A stretch of 32,071 bases of DNA from the NCBI GenBank assembly GCA_016176415.1, contig JACOXH010000002.1, positions 1-32,071 on the forward strand. Direction: 5' to 3'. Numbering within the stretch: position 1 is the first letter of the stretch; every line of letters starts with the position of its first letter. Of this stretch, positions 8,512 through 16,329 are shown piece by piece. The notes beneath the pieces were generated by a model, which saw only the letters and a list, made by a program, of their open reading frames with translations, did not search any database and was not told where the DNA came from. A program made the position numbers and the translations under genes. The stretch comes from Candidatus Daviesbacteria bacterium (lineage in GTDB: Bacteria > Patescibacteriota > Microgenomatia > Daviesbacterales > UBA10151).

Positions 8512-8553
8512 ATTCGATTGAAAAATAAACACATTAGGGGTATTATTCAAATA

Positions 8554-8793
8554 ATGAGAAAGAAATTATTCTCTTTTGTTATTGGTATTGCTCTCACATG
8601 TGTTTTTGTTGTGTCTTTTACATCTACCGCTGACGCTTATTCGTATAGAGTTAGAGGTTATACAAGATCAAATGGTGCTTATGTTCGACCTTATTACAGA
8701 ACTAATCCGAATTACACAAGATTTGATAACTATTCAACAAGAGGCAATTATAACCCCTATACGGGTAGGTTTGGTACAAGAAGCCCTTGGTAA
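8554..8793 (+). CDS. Small secreted protein, YxRSNGxYVxPYYRTNP family
   Basis: In-frame ATG at 8554 (ORF track 8518) gives signal peptide MRKKLFSFVIGIALTCVFVVSFTSTADA and motif VRGYTRSNGAYVRPYYRTNPNYTRFDNYSTRGNYNPYTG. Confidence 0.65.
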   Translation: MRKKLFSFVIGIALTCVFVVSFTSTADAYSYRVRGYTRSNGAYVRPYYRTNPNYTRFDNYSTRGNYNPYTGRFGTRSPW

Positions 8794-8963
8794 ATCCTAA
8801 GTTACTTTTTATTATTGCTTTTCTTCATTTATAACTAGACGCACTATGTAAAATGTTTACTAAAACCCAGACACTTATTAGAACAATAACTATCCATTTA
8901 AAAGTTATTACAAACCTTATTTTTAAGAATTCTATACCTTAATTTCATCCTAGCTAACCCTTT

Positions 8964-10556
8964 TTATTTACATAAGTTATTAATCTGAGAAGATAGATTT
9001 TTTTGTTCCCAATAAACATAGTCGCAAGATTTAGAAGCAGATGGGCATCCAGAAATACATTTGCTGTAGTTATCCCAAGCTTCCTTTGTACAAGCTGAAG
9101 AATTATCTCCTGAGTATCCGTAAGCTGCATAGCAAATATCTAAATCATTTTTATTGGTATTAGAACAAGAAACATAACAACTATCTGTTTTATAAAGATT
9201 ATCAGTACATTTATTATAATCAGATGACCATTGGTTCTTTTTGCTTTCCATAGTAGAAGCTATACTTTGAACAGCACCAACATTTTGTGAGGGACAATAA
9301 ACGGTATAGCCATTATAAGAAATAAACACTGGTACTTTATTGGAAGATGGTTGGGAAATATTTTGAGTAGTGTTTTGCACTGGTGCTTGTTGAGATTGAA
9401 AGTTCTTTTGAGCGTCGTCACATTTTTCGTTTGAAGGATAAATGGACCAAGTAGTTCCTACTTGGCAACAAGTAGTTTTCGAACATTGACTACTACGCAC
9501 TCTAATTGAAGTACCTTTACAATTAGGATAGGAAGATTCGCAATCAATAAAAGGATCTGGATCAGTATAGACAGTTTTTTGTGATGGTTTAATTGTGGCT
9601 GTTGGAGTTATGGGAGACCCAAAATGTATGACTACTATTTTTGTTTTTTTATCGGAAAGAAAGCCCTCTTTAACAGTTACGCCAATATCTTTAAAGTTCT
9701 TACCAAGGATGTTATCTTTATTGGTTTTATCAGTCATTAATGAAGATACGACTGAAGATGTATCATAGTAATTTCTAGCTAGGCTTTCACCACTATACTC
9801 TGAATTATAACCAGCTTCCTTTATGAAATAGCTAAAATCTTTCCCGTTTTTCGGTTTTATTTCCCATGAATTGGTATTTAATACGTCTTGCGCTCGTGTT
9901 TCTGATGACTTATCTAATAACTGATTTTCAAACAGTGGGGTAAGATCCTCTTTCTTCCTTTCTGTATTTATTTTTGCGATTATTTCAGTCTTCCAGATAT
10001 TTTCTACTGAAGCTCCACTTCTTTTCTGTAGGTCAGATTCTTGATACCCGTTCACAATATTTGTAATTAATCCATGCCCGTTAATCGTCATTATTGTTAA
10101 ATAAAATAGAAAGTATAAAAATGAAATCAGAGGGATGTAAGGAATAAATTTAAATTGGCTGAAATTTTTCAGTTTGTTTGGTAAGAATATAAAAACGAAG
10201 GTAACTATTCCGATAGCAATATTTGATAAGAAAAGTAAGCCCAAATAGTAAGAAAATTCTTTCTGGTTATTGGAAGTATTAATAGTGGCAACAAAAGAAG
10301 CAATGGTTGCAAGCCATAAGATTATTAAGGATCCTCTAATATTTATTCTATGATTTTTATTTTGAGATTTGGAAATTATATGATCAATAAGAGCTATAAA
10401 ATCATCTCTATGCACCTTTAAATCTTTCCCGATTTTTAAAGAGCCTGCCCTAATATATTGCCCTATATTTTCGCCTTCTTCTTCAAGTAAACTAGAGATC
10501 TCTTCTAATGAAAAGAATTCTTGAGAGCTTAGCTTGTCTTTATTTATCTTTTTCAT
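8964..10556 (-). CDS. Xis-like HTH - transmembrane - CAP/SCP domain - Cys-rich fusion protein
   Basis: N-term FFSLEEISSLLEEEGENIGQYIRAGSLKIGKDLKVHRDDFIALID (excisionase-type HTH); TM segments; IIAKINTERKKEDLTPLFENQLLDKSSETRAQDVL...NILGKNFKDIGVTV (CAP-like); Cys-rich C-terminus. Confidence 0.65.
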   Translation of the reverse strand: MKKINKDKLSSQEFFSLEEISSLLEEEGENIGQYIRAGSLKIGKDLKVHRDDFIALIDHIISKSQNKNHRINIRGSLIILWLATIASFVATINTSNNQKEFSYYLGLLFLSNIAIGIVTFVFIFLPNKLKNFSQFKFIPYIPLISFLYFLFYLTIMTINGHGLITNIVNGYQESDLQKRSGASVENIWKTEIIAKINTERKKEDLTPLFENQLLDKSSETRAQDVLNTNSWEIKPKNGKDFSYFIKEAGYNSEYSGESLARNYYDTSSVVSSLMTDKTNKDNILGKNFKDIGVTVKEGFLSDKKTKIVVIHFGSPITPTATIKPSQKTVYTDPDPFIDCESSYPNCKGTSIRVRSSQCSKTTCCQVGTTWSIYPSNEKCDDAQKNFQSQQAPVQNTTQNISQPSSNKVPVFISYNGYTVYCPSQNVGAVQSIASTMESKKNQWSSDYNKCTDNLYKTDSCYVSCSNTNKNDLDICYAAYGYSGDNSSACTKEAWDNYSKCISGCPSASKSCDYVYWEQKNLSSQINNLCK

Positions 10557-10692
10557 CTTAATGTTAATATTTTTTCCCTATAGGTATATCCTAATACTTA
10601 AGATTTGATAAGTAAAATTTATAATTTACCCCACCATCTTACTCTCTATAGTTTACAAAGATAAAATCAGGTAAAATTAGCTCAAAATTAAG

Positions 10693-12366
10693 ATGACTAT
10701 GACACCTGAAGAAAAAGTTAAAGCAGAGATATGGGAAGTTCTACAGGATTTGAAGGAGAAGAGTCTACTTCCAGATGACGATGGAGCGTTTTTCTATGAT
10801 ACTACCCACACAGTTATTGCAGCAGGTGAAATTAATCTTACTTTAGAAGAGAAATGGGCAGTCGTAAAAAAGCTTGCAAGAGATGGAGTTATTGAAATAG
10901 TAAGAGCCATCGAGCCAGATTGGAGAGGTGGAAGAAATGGATTTTACTTAAAGGTTATACAACCTACTTTTGAGGAGATATATGAGAAGTACAGAATAAT
11001 TAATGACTCTCAAGAAGGTACACAAGCAGTTCCATCTCATGCATATTCTTTAACCAATTCCGAACTTGTTGGTAGTCTAGAATTTAAGTTTAATAGTTTT
11101 AAAGATCTTCCAGAAAAAGGATTCTTCTTGGGCATTGCTGATTATATTAAGTTTATAGATGAAAATCCTGGTTTTGAGGAAATAATTTCAGCAATCGATG
11201 CTTTTAAAGAAAAAGATGCAGCCATACTTGTGGAACTAGGAAAGAAACTTTTGCTGGATGTTGAAAGAGTAGAAAAGGTTATTAAAGATAGATTGCAAGG
11301 GGTAGAGATTAGTTCAAAAATCGTAGAAAAAAGCCTTGAAGAATTAGAAATGAGGAAAGATGGTAGGATCCAGTCAAGTGTTTCAAAGACAGAGGAGCTT
11401 TACAGTGGACTAGGTTATGTTATTACAACACTTTATGAGAATGGGTATGAAAATCTTGTTTCTGATCTTATAAAATTTATTCCAAATACTAAATCAATCG
11501 CAGATTATAAAATCTCGGAATACTATTATCCTTATAAAGAAGAACTTACCGATTATAAGACCAAAATACAGAAAACTATTTGGGGTTCTTGGAACGAACT
11601 CATTGTTGTTTATCTCGTTGTTCACAAGTACAAAGAGAAAAAGAAAGAACTAATTGCTGCTAAAGATGCCTTAGGTGAAATGAACCTTTATGGATTACAT
11701 GAGGAGATGGAAAGTATATTAGGAAATTCTTATGATAAGGAGGGAAGAATGCAATTCATCAAGGATGATTATATTATTCACATTAATAGAGTGCATGACT
11801 TTGTTATTAACAAGCTTAATAGCGACCCAAATAGGAATACTGGGGATGAGGGAGGTAGAACCTTACAGGAAAGGTATACAAATCTTTTAGAAGAGGTAAG
11901 AACTAATACAATTGATTTGCAGGATCGGTACAATAAGCTTTTAGCAGAAATAAAATCCCAAAGATCAGAAAAAAGTAAAGCGATCCCGCAAGAGCCTCAT
12001 AATGAAGTACAAAGCAATTCAGCTGATTTGAACCTATTAGGTTGGAGTTTGATCAAGGATGTAAAAAAGCCTCAATTAAGGAAGAATGATAAAGTTGTAT
12101 ACGAGTTTGCAACGAATTGGTCTGATAAATACCGCTTCTTTGAATGTTTATGGGAGAATCAAGGACACGAAAAGAGTTCACAGGAGTTGTTTGAGTATAA
12201 AAGCAGCGAAAAGTATCCTGAAAAAGGAAAAAGATGGAAAATTAATAAATATATAGGTGAGGAGTTAACAAAGCTTCTCAAAGAGCCTGAATTCAAAAAT
12301 CATCCAATTAGAATTGATCGAAACAATGGTTATACCTTATTTATAGATGAAGTTGCCCCCAATTAA
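10693..12366 (+). CDS. Hypothetical large cargo protein
   Basis: Long ORF of 557 aa; coiled-coil-like centre. C-terminal ~80 aa (YRFFECLWENQGHEKSSQELFEYKSS...) may be a winged-helix fold. Confidence 0.6.
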   Translation: MTMTPEEKVKAEIWEVLQDLKEKSLLPDDDGAFFYDTTHTVIAAGEINLTLEEKWAVVKKLARDGVIEIVRAIEPDWRGGRNGFYLKVIQPTFEEIYEKYRIINDSQEGTQAVPSHAYSLTNSELVGSLEFKFNSFKDLPEKGFFLGIADYIKFIDENPGFEEIISAIDAFKEKDAAILVELGKKLLLDVERVEKVIKDRLQGVEISSKIVEKSLEELEMRKDGRIQSSVSKTEELYSGLGYVITTLYENGYENLVSDLIKFIPNTKSIADYKISEYYYPYKEELTDYKTKIQKTIWGSWNELIVVYLVVHKYKEKKKELIAAKDALGEMNLYGLHEEMESILGNSYDKEGRMQFIKDDYIIHINRVHDFVINKLNSDPNRNTGDEGGRTLQERYTNLLEEVRTNTIDLQDRYNKLLAEIKSQRSEKSKAIPQEPHNEVQSNSADLNLLGWSLIKDVKKPQLRKNDKVVYEFATNWSDKYRFFECLWENQGHEKSSQELFEYKSSEKYPEKGKRWKINKYIGEELTKLLKEPEFKNHPIRIDRNNGYTLFIDEVAPN

Positions 12367-12446
12367 GGTACAAAAAAGTATATTTCCGCTAATTGCTTAC
12401 CTGTAAATACCCTAAGTTACAATTCGTCTAGGCTATAAAAAGCTTG

Positions 12447-12719
12447 ATGAATATGACACAGCAAAGATTAAAAATTGATGATTATTACTCAACTTCGGAT
12501 TTGGCTTTGGCCAGTGCCATTGCACTTTATTATCCGCTTGAAGCGGTAGATAGAACCCAAGATCCATATAAGGCTCAGTTTCTTTTTAAGAAAGAGAGTC
12601 AGCTCGATCAGTTAATTGAATCATATTGGCGTGGAGAACTAAGGATAGAACCTCAAGCCTACTTTAATCAGCTTAAAGCGATTAAGGCAAGGTTATATGC
12701 GGATAGGAGGCAACCATGA
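12447..12719 (+). CDS. DUF5659-like small protein
   Basis: ORF; YYSTSDLALASAIALYYPLEAVDRTQDPYKAQFLFKKESQLDQLIESYWRGELRIEPQAYFNQLKAIKARL. Confidence 0.6.
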   Translation: MNMTQQRLKIDDYYSTSDLALASAIALYYPLEAVDRTQDPYKAQFLFKKESQLDQLIESYWRGELRIEPQAYFNQLKAIKARLYADRRQP

Positions 12720-14248
12720 CTGACGAAGAATATAGGGAATTTGAGGAAAAGTTTAATCAGGAGCAGGAAGAAAAAGCTCAAAAAAGGTTGGCAGAGCTAG
12801 ATAAGGAGTTCCCCTTAGAGGAAAGAATTTTAAGGCTAGAGCAAGCCAAAGCAGAGGAGAAGTTAGAGAAGCAAAAGGTTGAGCTGGAAGAGTTTGAAGG
12901 AGATGAACCAGTTATAGATACTTCTCAATTTCAGCCTTTAACAGTTGATGAGTTAACCAAAACTTTAGGCTTAACTATTAAAAGGGATCAGACCAATAAA
13001 CTTCTTACCTTTTTGGCTCAGCTTTCTGCCTACACAGAGGATTCCCAGCTAAATATTAGTTTTAATGCTCCTTCCAGCAGCGGAAAATCTTTTATCCCGA
13101 CTGAGATAGCTAGGTTATTCCCAGAGAAAGACGTTATTGAAGTAGCCTATTGCAGCCCTACGGCCTTTTTTCATGACTATGGTGAGTTTAACAAGGAAAA
13201 AGGTGGCTATACTGTTGATCTATCCCGTAGGATTCTTATTTTCTTAGATCAGCCTCATACTTTGCTGCTTCAGCACCTTAGACCCATGCTTTCCCATGAT
13301 AAAAAGGAAATTAGATTAAAGATTACGGATAAATCCCAAAAGGCAGGGTTGCGGACTAAAAATATCTATTTGGTTGGTTTTCCTACAGTTATATTCTGTA
13401 CAGCGGGTTTAAATTTGGATGAGCAGGAGGCTACAAGGTTCTTATTGCTATCTCCTGAAATAAACCAGGAGAAAATCAGGGAGGCTATTTACGAGAAGAT
13501 CAAAAAAGAATCCAATTCTTCTCTTTATAGCTACGAGCTGGAATCTAATCCAGAGAGGAAATTGTTAAGAGATCGGGTGCTTGCTATAAAGCAGGAAAGA
13601 ATTAGATTAATTAAGATTGCTAATCCAGGTTTAGTTCAGCAGATGTTTTTAGAAAGAGTTAAAGTTTTTAAGCCCAGACACCAAAGAGATATAGGCAGGG
13701 TGTTAAGTTTAGTTAAGGTTTTTGCCCTTTTAAATCTTTGGTTTAGGGAACGAAATAATTTTATAATCACGGCCAACGATGATGATATTAGGCAAGCTTT
13801 TAAAGTTTGGGATTCCATTTCTGAAAGCCAGGAGTTAAACCTTCCACCTTTTGTTTTCAATCTATTTAAAGACGTAATACAGGCTGCTTATAAGGATAAA
13901 AATGGCGAGTCAGATGGTATGGTGCAGATTGGGTTAACTAGGCAGGACATAATGCAAAAGCATTATGAGGTTTACGGCAGGTTTTTACCTCCTTGGCAAC
14001 TAAAAGAACAAATTATTCCATTATTGGAGGCTGCAGGCTTAATTAGTCAGGAACAAGATACAAGTGATAAAAGGAAAACACTAATTTACCCTACTGCATT
14101 ACTCTCTGTTCCTCAAACTCCAAACAATGGAGAGTTGCATGGTGGGGTAGAAGATAAAACCATTGATCAGTTAACGGCTGATGAGCAGCTTGAAGTAGGA
14201 AAGAGTGTCTTTGGTGAAGGAGTTAAGTGGGCAGAGGAGACAGCATGA
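12716..14248 (+). CDS. P-loop ATPase of mobile element (helicase/primase-associated type)
   Basis: ORF; Walker A FNAPSSSGKS, Walker B-like RRILIFLDQPH; overlaps the stop of the previous ORF. Confidence 0.65.
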   Translation: MTDEEYREFEEKFNQEQEEKAQKRLAELDKEFPLEERILRLEQAKAEEKLEKQKVELEEFEGDEPVIDTSQFQPLTVDELTKTLGLTIKRDQTNKLLTFLAQLSAYTEDSQLNISFNAPSSSGKSFIPTEIARLFPEKDVIEVAYCSPTAFFHDYGEFNKEKGGYTVDLSRRILIFLDQPHTLLLQHLRPMLSHDKKEIRLKITDKSQKAGLRTKNIYLVGFPTVIFCTAGLNLDEQEATRFLLLSPEINQEKIREAIYEKIKKESNSSLYSYELESNPERKLLRDRVLAIKQERIRLIKIANPGLVQQMFLERVKVFKPRHQRDIGRVLSLVKVFALLNLWFRERNNFIITANDDDIRQAFKVWDSISESQELNLPPFVFNLFKDVIQAAYKDKNGESDGMVQIGLTRQDIMQKHYEVYGRFLPPWQLKEQIIPLLEAAGLISQEQDTSDKRKTLIYPTALLSVPQTPNNGELHGGVEDKTIDQLTADEQLEVGKSVFGEGVKWAEETA

Positions 14249-14652
14249 AAAAGATAGCTGTTTTGAAAATAGACCATACCTATGCCAATACTGTTGACAG
14301 CGAGACAAGAGCGAATAGGTTTTATGATTGGTTAATTAACAAAGCCATAAATAATTTGCTTGAAAAGCAAAAGGGTATTGACAACAATAGTACACAAAAG
14401 TACACTGTAAATGATGAAAAAAATAGACGAGGAAAAGAAATCTATCGGCCAAGTATTTACAGAAGGGCTAAACAGAAGCTTGCTTCTAGAAGAGGAATAC
14501 TTAACCCCAGAAGAAGTAGCCAAAATTCTCAAAGTCGAGAAGATTACTATTTATCGAATGTGCCGAGCAGGCAAGCTCCCAGCAGTGAAATTTGGCAAGG
14601 TTTGGAGAATAAGCAGCAAGAAATTAAGGGAAGTTTTGGAGGAGAAGTTTAA
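14245..14652 (+). CDS. Hypothetical small protein, 3' half overprinted by the HTH gene
   Basis: ATG at 14245 gives MKKIAVLKIDHTYANTVDSETRANRFYDWLINKAINNLLEKQ. Only the portion before 14411 looks independently coding. Confidence 0.35.
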   Translation: MKKIAVLKIDHTYANTVDSETRANRFYDWLINKAINNLLEKQKGIDNNSTQKYTVNDEKNRRGKEIYRPSIYRRAKQKLASRRGILNPRRSSQNSQSREDYYLSNVPSRQAPSSEIWQGLENKQQEIKGSFGGEV

Positions 14653-14656
14653 ATGA
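14411..14656 (+). CDS. Excisionase-type HTH DNA-binding protein
   Basis: ORF; YLTPEEVAKILKVEKITIYRMCRAGKLPAVKFGKVWRISSKKLREVLEE; ATGA overlap with the recombinase start. Confidence 0.8.
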   Translation: MMKKIDEEKKSIGQVFTEGLNRSLLLEEEYLTPEEVAKILKVEKITIYRMCRAGKLPAVKFGKVWRISSKKLREVLEEKFK

Positions 14657-16329
14657 TTGCTGCCCTTTATGCCAGAGTTTCTACAGCCAGACAAGAAGAG
14701 CAAGAAACCATAGATTCACAAATTGAAGAGATCAAAAAGAGGATTCAGGAAGATGGAAATATCTTGCCGTCCGAGAATATATTTTCAGATGACGGCTGGA
14801 CTGGTGAAATGCTGCAACGGCCAGGACTTGATGCTATGAGAGACGCAGCTATGGCAGGAGCTTTTCAGATGTTGTATGTCTATGACAGAGGAAGGCTCTC
14901 CAGGGTATTTGCTTACCAGGAAATCATTATTGAGGAGTTGGTTAATTTTGATATTCAGTTTGTTACCATACATGACATTAAGGCTGAAACCCCAGAAGAG
15001 AGGGTGTTGCAGGCTATGCAAGGGGTCTTCCATGAGTATGAAAGGGTCAAGATTGTGGAAAGGATGCGAAGAGGAAAGCTATTTAAGGCTAGAAATGGAA
15101 TACTGATTAATGGAAGTTCAATTTATGGATATGACTATATTAAAAAAACAGAAACAGAACCAGCACACTATAAAATTAATGAAGAGCAGGCTAATGTAGT
15201 TCGCCAGATCTTTGATTGGGTAGGAAATGAAAGAATTTCACTTAACGAGGTTATAAGAAAGCTCTATGATATGGGTATTCCACCTAGGAAAAAGAAAAGC
15301 GAGTTTTGGACAAAAGGTCCCATTGTCAGGCTTTTGCAATGCAGCAGTTATATTGATGGCTATGTTTACTTTAATAAGTCTGAATCATGTGTAGCCAAGA
15401 AACCCATTAAGCACATTAAATATAAGAAAGTTAAAAGGTCTAGTAGAAAACCAAGACCAAGAGAGGATTGGATACCATTTAAGATCGCTCCAATTTTGAA
15501 TGACAGGCCACTTTTTGATAGGGTACAAAAGATCCTCAATTTTAATCAAACCTATGCTCCAAAGAATAGGAAGCATGATTATTTACTTCCAGGACTCCTG
15601 TTTTGCGAATGTGGTAATAGGCGAGCTGGAGATGGACAAAATAAGAGTGGACACTTCTATTACAGGTGTACAGAGAGGATTTATAACTTTCCTTCATTAG
15701 AAAGAAAGTGTAAGTTGCCAGGTGTAAATGCAGTCATATTAGATGGCATGGTATGGAGAGAGCTAATGAAGTTTGTAAAAGACCCAAAAAGGCTTAAAGA
15801 GCAGGTAGAAAGAGTTTTGAGGGAAAGAAAAGATCAGTCAGTAAGTAAACAGGAATGTGATCGTTTGGGGGTTCTTATAAGCAAGATCGAAGAGGAAGAG
15901 CAAAGATATGCTAAAGCTTATGGGGCAGGATCTTTAGAGTTTGGGCAATTTAAAGATCTTATGCGAGATGCAAAGAAAAGGAAGCAGGATCTACAAACAA
16001 AGCTTAATAATCTCCAGGCAAATATAAATGAAGTAGGCTTAGACAAAATACAGGTAGATGATATATGCTATGAGGCACAGAAAGTCCTTGATGAGATAGA
16101 TTACTCTGATAAGTTCAAATCTGTTAGGACTTTACTGGATAAAGTAACTATAAAGGAAGGAGGATGGGTTAACATATGCGGACATATACCATTATTTGCC
16201 CAAATGTTGGGAGATGAGCCTACGAGTAGGAATTGTAGGTCTCCCAAATGTAGGGAAAAGCACATTATTCAATGCTCTTTTGAAAAAGAGGGTTGCTTTA
16301 TCTGCAAATTACCCTTTTGCCACGGTTGA
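14653..16329 (+). CDS. Large serine recombinase (integrated-state form, last 32 codons supplied by ychF out of frame)
   Basis: ORF; resolvase-type N-terminus ALYARVSTARQEEQETIDSQ, DRGRLSR, recombinase domain, zinc ribbon (CECGNRRAG...YYRC), coiled coil. Codons 527-558 lie in ychF sequence (NCRSPKCREKHIIQCSFEKEGCFICKLPFCHG*). Confidence 0.9.
   Translation: MIAALYARVSTARQEEQETIDSQIEEIKKRIQEDGNILPSENIFSDDGWTGEMLQRPGLDAMRDAAMAGAFQMLYVYDRGRLSRVFAYQEIIIEELVNFDIQFVTIHDIKAETPEERVLQAMQGVFHEYERVKIVERMRRGKLFKARNGILINGSSIYGYDYIKKTETEPAHYKINEEQANVVRQIFDWVGNERISLNEVIRKLYDMGIPPRKKKSEFWTKGPIVRLLQCSSYIDGYVYFNKSESCVAKKPIKHIKYKKVKRSSRKPRPREDWIPFKIAPILNDRPLFDRVQKILNFNQTYAPKNRKHDYLLPGLLFCECGNRRAGDGQNKSGHFYYRCTERIYNFPSLERKCKLPGVNAVILDGMVWRELMKFVKDPKRLKEQVERVLRERKDQSVSKQECDRLGVLISKIEEEEQRYAKAYGAGSLEFGQFKDLMRDAKKRKQDLQTKLNNLQANINEVGLDKIQVDDICYEAQKVLDEIDYSDKFKSVRTLLDKVTIKEGGWVNICGHIPLFAQMLGDEPTSRNCRSPKCREKHIIQCSFEKEGCFICKLPFCHG
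16214..16230 (+). other. Right attachment junction (attR): element-supplied ychF 5' codons
   Basis: ATGAGCCTACGAGTAGG encodes MSLRVG but differs from the orphan starts at 5703/6471 mainly at synonymous or conservative positions; core AGTAGG 16225..16230. Confidence 0.8.

Larger units (their letters stand above)
6482..16230 (+). mobile_element. Large-serine-recombinase integrative element (element 2), about 9743 bp unit, integrated in the 5' end of ychF
   Basis: Flanked by AGTAGG cores in ychF-derived sequence (6482..6487 and 16225..16230). Carries serine recombinase, xis-like HTH, ATPase and cargo. The recombinase reading frame closes only when the ends are joined. Confidence 0.85.

Noticed and set aside
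14389-14405. Direct repeat GTACACAAAAGTACAC upstream of the HTH gene
   Set aside because: Too short and single; could be an Xis/operator site but nothing else supports it.
14876-15106. ORFs nested in other frames of the recombinase gene (14785..15033 minus, 15385..15576 minus, 15500..15700)
   Set aside because: Shadow frames of a strongly coding gene.
16196-16213. ychF start at TTG 16196 (MPKCWEMSL)
   Set aside because: The orphan copies at 5703 and 6471 and the family N-terminus (MSLxVGIVGLPNVGKS) support ATG 16214.
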